Shown here: piece after piece, positions 48,721 through 59,604 of the stretch | Layout: each line of letters starts with the position of its first letter | Numbering within the stretch: position 1 is the stretch's first letter | Assembly (NCBI GenBank): GCA_963978905.1 | Contig: OZ022256.1 | Location: forward strand, 43,200,001-43,264,000 | Reading direction: 5' to 3' | Length of the DNA: 64,000 nucleotides | Origin: Trichostrongylus colubriformis | Lineage: Eukaryota > Nematoda > Chromadorea > Rhabditida > Trichostrongylidae | Made by a program: the position numbers and the translations under genes | The notes under the pieces: model-generated | Told to the model about the DNA's origin: nothing | What the model saw: the letters and a program-made list of their open reading frames with translations, nothing else | Databases searched by the model: none

Positions 48721-48721
48721 A

Positions 48722-49042
48722 CTGTTCATACTTTGCGCATCGGCGGCGACGGTGTCAAACTGACGCAACCATTTGCCCGCCGCCGACGACGGCGTCCGTA
48801 GATAATGCGCAGCGTTTGCAAAATTCTCGACCCAATCACACTACAGTGTGGTGATCGTGGCCGCTTCGTGATTGGCACAGCATCAAGATTCGAATCGGCC
48901 ACGATCACCATACTGTAGTGTGATTGGGTCAAGAATTTTGCAAACGCTGCGTATTATCTATGAACGTCGTCGTCGGCGGCGGGCAAATGATTGCTGACGT
49001 CGGCACCGGCGGCGACGGGGTCGGTGAGCAAAGATGAACGCG
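48722..49042. repeat. Near-palindromic MITE, family D copy 1
   Basis: Left end TTCATACTTTGCGCATCGGC is inverted against GAGCAAAGATGAACGCGACC at the right. Inner arms around CGACCCAATCACACTACAGT and CTGTAGTGTGATTGGGTC pair over about 70 bases, with ATCGTGGCCG near the tip. Shares most blocks with 51541-51945. Non-coding. Confidence 0.7.
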
Positions 49043-49283
49043 ACCTTACGCTGCCTCCTACCACTAAGCAAGCTGCTGTGAGGGAGGGACAGCGTCGCGA
49101 CTGGCTCCTCTAGATTCTCATCCGTCTGCACCTGCTCTCCCCGGTTAGTGATACTGAGGGGACGAAAGGCAAGAGTGAAAAGGGGTTTCTTGGGTGTATG
49201 CCAACAAGAGAGAAAATTCGCGTGGCCTTAGTTGGCGCGCGACGTGACGGTGCCGTACTGGTTGGATTGTAAAGAGATTACAC

Positions 49284-52200
49284 CTAGTATGAGACGTGAA
49301 GCACCCTCTGTATAAATGTACTAAATTCCTGAACCTTGAATGCGATCGAATGCTCTGGTGACTTCCACATCAGGATATAATAAGACTGCGAGAAGCATAA
49401 TAGGGCGAAGAAGACCTGAAGAAACGATTTTGGGCACAGCCAAGAGTTACGTGCATGCGGACTAACCATGTAGCTTTGAACGGTCTCGACGACTTTTACG
49501 TCCGGTAGCCAGTTGTGAAGAAATCCGGTGCAAAGTTCAATTCCAAAGACGGTTGTGCACCATGACCAAAAGAACAGGGCCAAATGCACGTTAAGTGCCT
49601 TCAGTGCCTGGAAATAAGGGTAAGGAAATGCTTACAAGGAAGGTCATTCAAGGACCATCCTTACTCGTTTCTGATCTTTCCACACGCTTCGTCGAATACT
49701 TATATTCGGCTCTGAAAATTCGGAGTATAATCTTATATATTAGGTTGTCCCAAATGTCTTGTAGTATTTTTCCAAAAAAAAATCAGTAGCTCTTGTTCAC
49801 TTCGAGGCAGGTCCAGGCGGTTCAAGAATATGGTAGAACGTTCCCTAAGCTTTCTAGGAAAATATATATCGACCCACCAGATCCCGTGGAGAGAGCTACA
49901 ATGCCCGTTGTCGATACCCACCCAACTCGCGGTGTCATCTATTATGAGTGGTCCTGAGGCACCAAAACGACGGAAGCTTGCCACTCCATCAGCGCTGCAT
50001 TGGGCAAGGGATGTGTCAGCCACGTGACCGTGCGCCGCTGGTTCATCAGCTTCAGCAACGGCGAGATTGACATGAAAAACAAACCACGCTTAGGACTGTG
50101 CTGGTTCTGGGACGTGGAAGGAATGCTTTTCCGCGAGGTGCTGGTACAAGGCGAGACAGTCACCGCTGCCGTATGCACCCATCAGCACCAGCAGCTCGCC
50201 TTCGCTGTTCGAGAGAAGTGCCGGAAAAGGTCCGCGGTCACCTCTCTTCATGGCGACGCCCGCTCCCATTTCGCTACCATTTCGCGAAAAGTACCCAGGC
50301 CAAGTTATAGGAGCTCGGCTGGGATGCGCTGCCCCACCCGCCATACTCTCCAGACATTGCCCCTTCTGGCTATCACCTTAGCCATCCTCTCGAATCCTTC
50401 CTGGCCAAGAGAAAATTCGTTGATGATGACATGCTTGCAAAGGCGATCGCTCACTCCTTCGACTCTCAGAATTCAGAGTTCTGGGAGAAGGGAATCAACG
50501 ATTTCTATATAAAGTGGCAGAGGGTTGCCGATAACAATGGTCAATACTTTGTTGCCTAATTGTTATTTGTTGAACGAAAAAAAAGTGATGATCGAAAAAA
50601 ATTCTACAAGTCTTTTGGGACAACCTAATATATATATATATACATATACACATATACATATATATATTTCTTTTCATTCATTCTTATATTAGGTTGCAAG
50701 AAAAGTTTTGGCCAGTTTTGTGCGTTCACTAGGTAAGTTCGAATCTGAAAGCTTGTCAACATGAATGGACATATTGTCCTCCTCAAAAGACAAAATGCGC
50801 TTCTTCTGATATTCTTTTATTGGATGCCACAAGGTTTTCGAACTATTGGGGAAATTTGGAAGTACTGCAAAAATAGCACTTCATGGATGACTTCACTTTA
50901 CGAGTTCTTGCTTAGTCGATTGGCAGCAAAGGCAACCACAAGTTGAATACTGCAAGGAGAAGGGGTGAAGCAGTGAATGTAACACTTTGTCCCTGGTTTC
51001 AGAGGTGCAGAAATGAGAAAGAGTCGTTTGAATTTTCAATCGATCAATTCGCTTTAATTAAATTGGCAGGAAGCGAGTAGCGTCATTACTTGCAAGGGGT
51101 TCCAAAAAGTATTGGCCTTCCCACACAAGCAAAAAGTGGGTGCCGCGCAACTCCTCGGAGCAGCCATGCGCGAGCACATTTTCCTCTTCCACTAGTAGAA
51201 GCAGTTCCAGGCTGCAGCCCTTACTCGTCCACCATATTCATACATCCAGCGCTATCTAAGCTCCTTTTTTCCAAACGTGTGGGCAGTTTCCTCAATAGCA
51301 ATGTGTGCAGAAGGAGTGGTGATTTAGAGTCGAGTTTTTTTTTATTTCAAGCAATGTAAATCGACAGCCCTTTACCAAAATGAAGCATCTAAGCGTAAAC
51401 TGTATGTATATATAGTGTTGCCTGAAGTGCAGCGAATCAAACGGTGTCTGATAAACGATGCAGTCTGAAACGAGTTGTGATCTCCCGAAATTGAAATCGT
51501 GGGAACCGGCCAAAACTTTCCTTACAACCTAATACCACTGTAAGGCCGCGTTCAAACCTTGCGCTACGACACCGGCGGCGGCGTCAAACTGACGCAACCA
51601 TTTGCTGATGCAGGCGATGGCGTCAATAGCTAATGCACACCGCTTGCAAAACGCTTGACCTAACCACACTACAGTATGGTGATCGTGGAGAGAACCTACG
51701 ATTTCGATTTTGAATCTTGGCATAGTGCCATACTATGTCATATTCGAATTTGAATCTCTGGGCTCTCCTCGCGATCACCATACTGTAGTGTGGTTGTGTT
51801 GAGCGTTTCGCAGACGGTGCGCATTATCTATTGACGCCATCGTCTGCAGCAGCAAATGGTTGCGTCAGTTTGACGCCGTTGTCGTCCGGTGCCGGCGTCA
51901 AACTGACGCCGGTGTCGGTGCGCAAAGTATGAACGCGGCCTAACTGGGCAAGTACAGAAGTGGCATATTTGCATTGCTGCAGTCGTGTGTGTGTGCAAAG
52001 CAACGAGCTACAGACTACCGTAAACCCATACCATGAGTCAAAATTGCTAGGTGCCTTTAAAGGAACCGGGAGGAGTCGGAAAGAAAGAAGGAAGATATGA
52101 AGAAGTGATCGCTTTGAAAGGAACATTCAAGGTTAGAAGCAATAAGCAGTAGAGAAACCAGGATTCAAAAGGGCGACGTTGTAATCAGAATCGCAACTCC

Positions 52201-55200
52201 CGCTCATGTCTTCAAAATGCAACATCACTTTTCCGAGTTGCTTACTGCAGAAAATGTCATTTGTTGTCTAGCAGGGTGTATTTAATCCAGTCCTGATGAC
52301 GTAAATAAGTGATATGTGAAGGAACAAAAATGCAGCCAAAAAATTCATTGAATTCACACTCGACGTTTAAGCAAGGTGTCGCGTGTGCTATGTGTGCAAC
52401 CTAACGAAATGCAGGCGTTACGACAAGTCATACGGTTGTTCAAAATTGCTCCCTCCCTGTGTCTTTAAGGGATACTGATTCCTCCTCTTGCTTACAAAGC
52501 TTGATGTTGGAAAAAAAACGGAGAAAATGGATTGGTATTCAAAAAATTGTACCCATCGCCTAAATAATCACTACTCGCCTGAAGCTTTCTTCGGATAGAC
52601 GCCAGCATACTCCACAGCTGAAATACAACTTTGATTTGTAGATTGGGAGGAGAACAAGATAGTTAGATAACTTCACCTTTTCGTTTGAGGATTACCCATA
52701 CACTGAAATGAAGAACGAAAACGAGGACGATGATTGAGAGATTGGTGCCGATCCAGAAGCGGCTCGCCGACCCGTTCAAGGCTAAAGGTGGATTGCAGAA
52801 CGTGATCTCCTTCTCTTCTACCGACAACGCACCCCACACCTGGAATAAACGATGAAATTCATAGAATTCAAACAGTGCTACGTGGGCTGTCTCCTATATG
52901 TGGATCGCACTGTCTAACTCATCACCTTCGCTGCTAATCCTACATGTGCTTGTTTTTATCAGGTTGGCTGTTGAGTTTCTGGACACTTCAAAACAGTTTG
53001 ATCTACAATGCGTCGATTGACAGCTCATCTTTTCATGTTCGGCCTTGTCGGCCAGTGTTCTCGGATGTTCCACCACATAGGTATATAATGGCCGGAGGTT
53101 GTCTAGAGAGAAAAAGAGCCGATGTTATGCTACTGCACGACAACGCTGAGGGCCACCTGTAGCGAAGATCATACGAGATACTTTGTCGGTTTTAGAGTGG
53201 GAAGTTCTGCCGCATCCACCATATTCCCCGGACCTCTACCAATCTGATTACCATTTATTCTCCCCTCTCAAAAGTTATCTGAAGGACAACCAGTTCAAAA
53301 AAGAGGAGGACTTCAAAATCGCAATCAACGACCTTATAGCGTCGCAGTCTGCACAGTTCTGGATGAATGGAATTTGAAAGGTTGCCAGAGCGATGGCAGA
53401 AGGTTATTGATAATGATGGTGAATATAATATTGCTTGATTACAAGTTGTTCCAGAAAAAAAAGTTATAAAATAAAAAAACGTCTCGAAGTGTCCAGGAAT
53501 TTATCAGCCAACCTAATACTTTGGAGATTGATAGTAGCATGCCAGTGGGCACTTTTGTATTGCGGCAGGGCACAGGGTTGAGGAGAAAGTGAGAGCAGTG
53601 TATGAATGTTCTCTGGAATCTAACGTTGTACTTCAAAAAAAGTTGGGTGTAGCGGAACTCGCATTGAAAGAGCGCGGCTTGGGTATTAATACGATACCAC
53701 AGCACGGCGTGTCGTTCTACAGTCCATCAGCTGGACGAGTTGCCGGGGAGGGCGGGACGACGTTTGCGTCCAGCTGATTTGGCCTTTCGACAGACTGCAG
53801 TCTACCCACGGCTAGCAACGCTGAGGGGCGCGAGAGCGCCCGTACACACAAAGCGCTCGCTCAAACTTTCTCGCCCATTTGAGCAGAACACCAATGTACA
53901 ATGAATGAACGGCAAAACAAACTGTAGTTAATCGATCTTTGATATAACTTCACGATTTTCTGTCATCGTCATATTATTAGGTCTATGCAGAATAAATAGC
54001 CGAAACGTAATTGGCCATAACTTCGCTCAGACACAACTTTATTTGTCGAAATAAAAACCATTCGAATCTACAGAAATTTGCCAACGATCTGGTGAGGAAA
54101 ATATACCATCACGATCAAATTCTGGATTGCGAGAATCAATAAAGTCAAGAATGGCATTTTTACCGTGCATAATTTTTCTGCCGCAGGTTTGCATCGGGAA
54201 CCCGGAAAAAGTGGTAATCCGTCAGGGATAGGTCTAGGGAATAAGGGGGGTGAGGGAGAAGCTCGATGCCTAACTGCATCATTTTTTTACTGGGTGCGCA
54301 AAACAACGCGAAACCCCACAGTTCGCAAGTCACCCGGCAGAAACTGATCGAGACTCTCCCTCACCCCATTATTCCTCAGACCTATCTCTGACGAATTACC
54401 ACTTTTTCCCGGTTCTCGATGCAAACCTGGGTCAGAAGGAGTTCGCCGAAACGATGCATGTTGAAAATGCCATCGTTGACTTCGTTAATTTTCGCAATCC
54501 AGAATTTGATCATGATGGCATATTTTCTTTACCAGATCGTTGGCAAGGTTGTGTAGATTCGAATGGTTTTTATTTCGACAAATAACGTTGTGTCTGAGCG
54601 AAGTTATGGCGTTTTGAAAAAAGTAGTCCGTTTTGGCCATTTATTCTGCATAGACCTAATACATAAAAGACGCAGCAGGTACAAAAACGTGGGAACTCTC
54701 GTTATCTTTGGAGAATCTGTTGAAAATGTGTGTTTCTATGTTCATAAGTATGTCTCCTGAGTACATAACATATACTCTATACTATACTCCATTTTGGGGC
54801 GCCTGACAGGGCGTGGCCTACGGACATGGGTAAGTGGCGAGAATGAGAGTGCGTGGCAAGAGTGAGTGTGGCGGAGTGAGAGAGTTTGATATACAATCAT
54901 CCGTAGGCCACGACCTGTCAGGCACCGAAATGGACTGTATACTTGCATGTTCGAATATTTTCTTAAAAGCGTGGAAGGAAACATACCGGGACAGCAGTGG
55001 AATAGATCCAGACTGGAATGGACAGAGCAACGACATATTGAAAAGGTTGGAAGAAGTGATGCCTGAAGATTCACAACATCATCCGAAGAGACAGAGATGT
55101 CCTTTCCATGTATGAAGTTGTGGATAATATTTAGCATTTTTGGTTTTCAAATTTCTATATTTTAGGAAAAGGCCCTGATTCTCGAGAATTAATCCTATTA

Positions 55201-56504
55201 GTGATATTTATCCTTGTTGACATATCGAGATTAGGTAGTTGAATATTCGAGAAGTGATTAATCATAGCTGAATTTTTTAATCGAAGGGAGGGAGAGAAAA
55301 ATAAAATAAAGCGTATGAAGTCAGCTCCTTGTGGCTAAGAATACCACGGCCTCGCTGTTCGCGTTGGGCTTGGGTGGTAATCGCGGAGGAAGAACAATTC
55401 AAGTTGTTTTCTCGAAAACTGTCGTTTCCATTGCACGTATAGAGACTGCAACAATCCAAATAGTAAGTCAGTTTGAAGCTATGCCCAAGTCTGAAGCGAT
55501 GCCTACTTCAGATCCCAGAAGCTCTCCATCCACCAGGGACTGCGCCACATACAGGCACTAAATTCATCTGGATGACTTCTCCACTTCTTTATCACCCAAA
55601 TAACACATATCCCAGTTTTCTAGTATTTGGTTGTTCGCTGTTGCAGGAGCTCGTCCAATGGGAGTTTGTCTGTTTTTGAGAAGTTGCAAGGTGTCTAGCA
55701 ACGCGAATTATAGGCTCCCTCTCCCTGATCTCACTTTTCTCACGAGCAGAAATTCCCGCTTCCATGAACATCGCAGCTATCGTTTCTATTGCGTTTACTA
55801 TTCGATATAGTTCAAGGTGAAGGTGTTCCAAAACTACCTGAGCGGAACGAGAACTGCTGCCAACAGATCACCTACGATCACCACATACATGATAGCTTGG
55901 GCACTTATTGCAAAGATATATGGCAGTATAAGTTTGAAGCATTCGTTTTGCCGTGGGATTCGGTGCTTCACACTGGAAGTAGTATTTAAAGGAGCAGACA
56001 GTGAAACAAAAAACACGAAAAAATAGCGAAGCGAAAGCGCTTCTGAGCGTACCTGTAAAAGACATTCACCCATTGCCAGGATATGCAGATTAGGTGGTAC
56101 CCGGCAAGACTGGCCAGCAGTAAGCCTAAAATCCGGCACTGTTAAGGGACAAACGGCCATACTATCCGCTCGGCTTGCTTACCGTGTTTCTTCTGTAATT
56201 GTGGTTTGCGATATGTCGCCCAGATGATGTTCACGTTGCCGAAGAGACCGAGCACACAAAATATTACAATAATTAAGCTGATCGAATAGAAGAAGACCAT
56301 CGGTGGCAAATCTGAAGGAGGAGTGGGCTGAAGGATCTGTGCTGTCACGAGGTAAGTGTTCGCATGGATGGCGTGACGAATTTGAAAGTAACACTTCGTG
56401 GTTAATATGCATGGGAGTTCTGGTGATTTATACAGATATTTAATATTCAAAAAATAAAGGATGAAGTTGTTAGCGTCAACCAGTTCCCTGTTGGGGTGCG
56501 TCAC
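49284..56504 (-). CDS. srsx-like 7TM chemoreceptor (G-protein-coupled receptor) gene
   Basis: Minus-strand exons: TM1 56183 up to about 56300 (MVFFYSISLIIVIFCVLGLF then GNVNIIWATYR), TM2 56053-56138, TM3 55838-55972 (ECFKLILPYIFAISAQAIMY), TM5 52696-52839 (FCNPPLALNG...), 13-codon loop exon 52579-52617, TM6 49467-49607 (LALFFWSWCTTVFGIELC), TM7 49284-49415 (FALLCFSQSYYILMWKSPEH) with stop at 49284-49286. The TM1 GN motif, the CNPPLAL block and the CFSQ.YY..W.SPE TM7 end are typical of nematode srsx receptors of the plasma membrane, probably chemosensory. The TM4 exon was not found, and TM1 to TM2 joins one base out of phase, so the gene may be damaged. Introns hold four mariner-type elements and a MITE. 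The start is uncertain. Confidence 0.68.
49741..50629 (+). mobile_element. Mariner element, internally deleted
   Basis: Terminal inverted repeats TTAGGTTGTCCCAAATGTCT and TTAGGTTGTCCCAAAAGACT lie at TA sites. The transposase remnant reads the HTH end (VRRWFISFSNGEIDMKNKPR), jumps to CWFWDVEGMLFREVLVQGE, a degraded HGDARSH catalytic block, then LGWDALPHPPYSPDIAPSGY, and ends with DFYIKWQRVADNNGQYFVA. The linker and first catalytic Asp region are deleted, and the SDY catalytic Asp is Gly. It is inactive. It lies in an intron of the receptor gene. Confidence 0.82.
50690..51532 (+). mobile_element. Mariner-type deletion derivative, same family as 13864-14759
   Basis: Ends TTAGGTTGCAAGAAAAGTTT and TTAGGTTGTAAGGAAAGTTT. 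The frame from 50761 (MPQGFRTIGEIWKYCKNSTS, then WMTSLYEFLLSRLAAKATTS) is colinear with the - strand frame of 13864-14759. Here the element is on the + strand. A TA microsatellite separates it from the neighbouring mariner. No transposase catalytic motif is readable. Confidence 0.7.
51541..51945. repeat. Near-palindromic MITE, family D copy 2
   Basis: Ends TAAGGCCGCGTTCAAACCTT and AAGTATGAACGCGGCCTAA are inverted. CGTCAAACTGACGC occurs on both flanks, and the inner arms around CCACACTACAGTATGGTGAT and ATCACCATACTGTAGTGTGG pair. It sits in the same receptor intron, immediately next to a mariner-type end. Confidence 0.72.
51946..52578. other. Intronic DNA of the receptor gene
   Basis: No exon or repeat recognised. 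Confidence 0.3.
52960..53517 (+). mobile_element. Mariner element, 5'-deleted transposase
   Basis: Ends AGGTTGGCTGTTGAGTTTCT and TTAGGTTGGCTGATAAATTC are inverted. Remaining transposase text: ADVMLLHDNAEGHL, a stop, then WEVLPHPPYSPDLYQSDYHL and a C-terminal piece ending at a TGA. The HDN and SDY catalytic blocks of mariner are visible but interrupted. Non-autonomous, in a receptor-gene intron. Confidence 0.78.
53518..53975. other. Intronic DNA, no exon recognised
   Basis: GC-rich around 53730-53880. The missing TM4 exon of the receptor was looked for here and not found. Confidence 0.3.
53976..54661. mobile_element. Foldback mariner derivative with about 330-bp arms
   Basis: Both ends carry TTAGGTCTATGCAGAATAAA. 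The left half 53976-54280 is the reverse complement of 54350-54661. Each arm is a copy of the 3' end of a mariner transposase: on the + strand the right arm reads HDGIFSLPDRWQGCVDSNGF then YFDK and a stop, the normal mariner C-terminus. So two 3' ends are joined head to head around an unpaired centre. Confidence 0.75.
54798..54930. repeat. Short hairpin repeat, copy 2
   Basis: GGGCGTGGCCTACGGA at the left pairs with TCCGTAGGCCACGACCTG at the right; between them is GAGTGTGGCGGAGTGAGAGA. Same family as 33236-33345. Confidence 0.55.
54931..55837. other. Receptor-gene intron, no exon recognised
   Basis: Open frames at 54834-55137 overlap the hairpin repeat. The TM4 exon is expected in or beyond this interval but was not seen. 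Confidence 0.3.
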
Positions 56505-56540
56505 GCATTCTAGTTCCGCTCAGTTTTCTGGTGATAAATG

Positions 56541-56596
56541 AATGCGTCTTGGCCTGAACCGTGGCTTGCAGGGCCACGGTTCAGACCAAGACGCAC
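56541..56596. repeat. Hairpin with 24-bp arms
   Basis: AATGCGTCTTGGCCTGAACC plus GTGGC pairs with GCCACGGTTCAGACCAAGAC plus GC, with one mismatch and a short TTGCAGG loop. It lies just upstream of the receptor's first readable exon on the - strand. Confidence 0.7.
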
Positions 56597-56799
56597 TGGT
56601 CAGAGCTTTTGTCCACGCAGACGAGCTTGCTATCTACTCACCTGCTCGAACGGACGGCAAAAAGCTTGGTTAACTCTGAACGAATACTGATGCGCATTGG
56701 ATCTCCGCATCTTGGAAGTGGGAGTGCGCACCACCATGCCACTATAGGACCTGGCCCATAGGGTGGATATTACATTTTAACTGGGTGTTAAAGGATTGA

Positions 56800-57237
56800 A
56801 AAAATTGTCCACGGAAAAATGAGTTTTTATTTTACCCATATACGTACGTGTATTTGCTTGATGTAGGCCGCATGCAAAGTTTCACGCGAAAAATGTGAAT
56901 CCGGCTAAGATACAGCACCACATAGTCTTGTCTGGGTGGGCGGTGCCTCAGAGAAAGTGCCTACCCCGTCGTCCGCCGCGGTTGGGGACGCATTGTAGGA
57001 ACAGAAAGTTACGTAAACAGTCCCATTCTCCGCTCCCAACCGCGACGGACAACGAGACCGAGCTTTCGCACGGAGGCCCCGTTCACCCGGCCAGGATTTT
57101 GGGGAGCCGTACCTTAGCCGAATTCTCACTTTTTCGTGTGAAACTTTGCATGCGGCCCTTATTAAGCAAAAGCTAGCAAAGCTACATATATATAAGGGTA
57201 ACAAAGAAACTGATTCCACCGTGGACGATTCCTTTAA
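56800..57237. repeat. MITE family A, copy 3 (most complete)
   Basis: Ends TTGTCCACGGAAAAATGAGT and the inverse of ACCGTGGACGATTCCTTTAA. Inner arms GGCCGCATGCAAAGTTTCAC and GTGAAACTTTGCATGCGGCC are nearly perfect, as are GTCCGCCGCGGTTGG and CCAACCGCGACGGAC. About 435 bp, non-coding. Confidence 0.72.
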
Positions 57238-58193
57238 GTAACTACTGAGCACATTGAAACAACGACAATAGCAGAGGAACCAGCACCGTCTCGAGTACGT
57301 AGGCATCCAAGTACAGCTCACACGACTTCAGAGTTGCTTTTTTACCCTAGACACATGTGAATGGATGAATTAATGCACTCGAGTGAGCAGGTCGCTACGT
57401 AAACCAGCTACGTAGCTAGTCATACAAGTGGACCTGACGCCTGCGCGATTCTGAATGAAGGCCAGATGTTCGAGAGAATTCTAGGGTGCTATGGCAATTA
57501 GGGGGGCATCTCATAAAAAGTTGAAAGTTGTACACTTGAGTACCGCTGAAGGAACTTTGTGAGGTCATTCTGCACATTCAAGCGTATATTTTTGCCTAAG
57601 CCTCGACAGGGGCAGGTAGGAGCTCTCTTTCTCCTCTTGGCTCAGGTAAAACTGGCGTCTATGGTGCGATGCCCTTCCTCGTTCATTGCGATAGGACCAA
57701 TTCTACAGTTAATCTCAAAGAAATTTCTGGGGCTTATAATCCATGCCTATGTGAAGGAATCGCTTCAAGTGGGAGTAGACAAATAGGGCTAGAGAGACTA
57801 GGAGTATGCAGTATAAGAGCTGGTTCGACTGCAAGCCTGCTACCGTAGGACAGTGGCAGAAACTAGAGGAGCGTCTTTTCAGGCATACTGCACCAAAGAT
57901 CATCTCTTCGACCCCTCCCCCCCCCCTTCCCCTTAAAACCGCTCATTTCTAGTAGACATGTATCTACACTCCAGGATATCCAAATCGCCTGGCTAATTTC
58001 TCCGACGCCATATTTGGCTGTAATGAAGTAGGAAATACCGAGGAGAGGGATATTCGGACTCTTACCACCTGCATTTTACGTTCATGTGCTCATGCAACGT
58101 TAACTTAACCACTGCTGAGTCAGTAATATTACACTGTGTGAATTGACAATATGGTCTGGCGTATCACATTCATTCAAGCATCAAATATTGCTA
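57238..58193. other. No gene recognised
   Basis: A C9 run lies near 57918. Frames are short and without domains. Confidence 0.3.
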
Positions 58194-58711
58194 TTAGGTC
58201 GGCAACTAAGTCATTGCGGATTTCACTCATAGATGGCTTGAGTCGAATATTAGCTTTACTGGCGTAGGCCAAATGTTAAACACATATTGTTATCTAATAG
58301 TAGGCAGTCCTGCTATTAATCAGTAAAGAAAGTTTCTTGATCGGTTGCATTATTTTCGTTTGGCGTGTGCTGAAAAATGGAGAATCAAAACATTCATTTT
58401 CGTCATATTTTGCTTTATTTCCTTAAAGGGAAAAACGCACCACAAGCTCTCAAAAAGTTATGTGCTGTATCGCGGTTCGCGATTGGTTGCCCCCGCAAGG
58501 GGCGTGATCTCCTATGTATGATCTCCCGTTTTTCTTCACCCCTTTAATAATTTATCAGATAACCAATTGGAGTGCCAAACAAACGCATACGCAAAACATG
58601 ACAAACTCCACTGGCACCTCCTCAAAAGATGAAATGTCAAAGTTAGGTCAATTCAAATCTCGTTTTCTCCATTACCCTTTTCATAATTAGTCAAATATTC
58701 AATTAGGGCAG

Positions 58712-59146
58712 TTGAAAGTACGAATATACAGCTTACACATTCAGACAATGGAGGACGCCAGTAATGCAGAAAGATTGAAGATTGAGTATGAACGCTTGTA
58801 CAACGCTGTGGGAGCACTCAAGGAACCTACACAACTCTGCCGTGAAATCATCTCTGAGTGTAGAATTATTGTCTCTATGAAACGCTCCCTCATCGCATCA
58901 TCAAACAGTGTTAAAAATCTCTGCAATAGTGCTCTCTCACATTCTGAACTTGTCCAGAGACAACAGTACCTAAAGTTGACGCTAGAAAAACTTGAACTCC
59001 GTTTCCTCTTGACCCGCACCCACCTCCGGGAAGCATGGCACTATCCCCTCTTCTCTTCGCTACGGGAGAAATTCAACCCTTCGAGTGTGATCGCCTGTGG
59101 GAAACAACTCTACAGGATGATCTCGTCGTCAATCCGCGAGAGGTAG
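58712..59146 (+). pseudogene. Gag-like N-terminal region of the nested element
   Basis: A helical, Leu/Glu-rich frame (EDASNAERLKIEYERLYNAV ... FLLTRTHLREAW) as seen at the start of nematode BEL/Pao polyproteins. At about 59100 the likely continuation shifts frame (VVNPREVEEQISDALDTIGV) and hits a stop, so the gag ORF is broken into several frames before the zinc knuckle region. Confidence 0.5.
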
Positions 59147-59604
59147 AAGAACAGATCTCGGACGCATTGGACACCATAGGAGTGGACCTCACTCGACTGT
59201 GATCTCTATGAAGAAATAACCTCATCCAACCAGCAACAACAGACTTATTTCCGTCACGATGTCCTGAAGAGTCTAAGAGAAATAACAGCAGAAATAACCT
59301 CCCGAAAGAGAACACTTCCGAAGACAACCTTCCCGCCAGGGAGGGCGACCAGGACGCACAAAAGACACAAGCCCGCGAAAGGGAAACAAACGCAATGCTG
59401 GCTTCATGGAGCCAATCGCTGGACTGGACAAGAACAAGGAGCCGCTGGTGGTAGTGGACGAAGTGGAAGGTGACGACCACGACAAAGAAGAGGCCCCAAA
59501 GCCAGTCGTGGTAATCCCTCCCAGGGTTCGAGGTCCCAAATGAGATAACTCGCCTCCAGCAACATCTACGAGATGCGCAACAGACGGAGCGGAGACACAG
59601 ATAT

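Noticed and set aside
58468..58530. Known self-cleaving ribozyme (twister, hammerhead or HDV-like)
   Set aside because: Two neat hairpins are present but the conserved core nucleotides of these classes could not be placed; kept only as a structured repeat.
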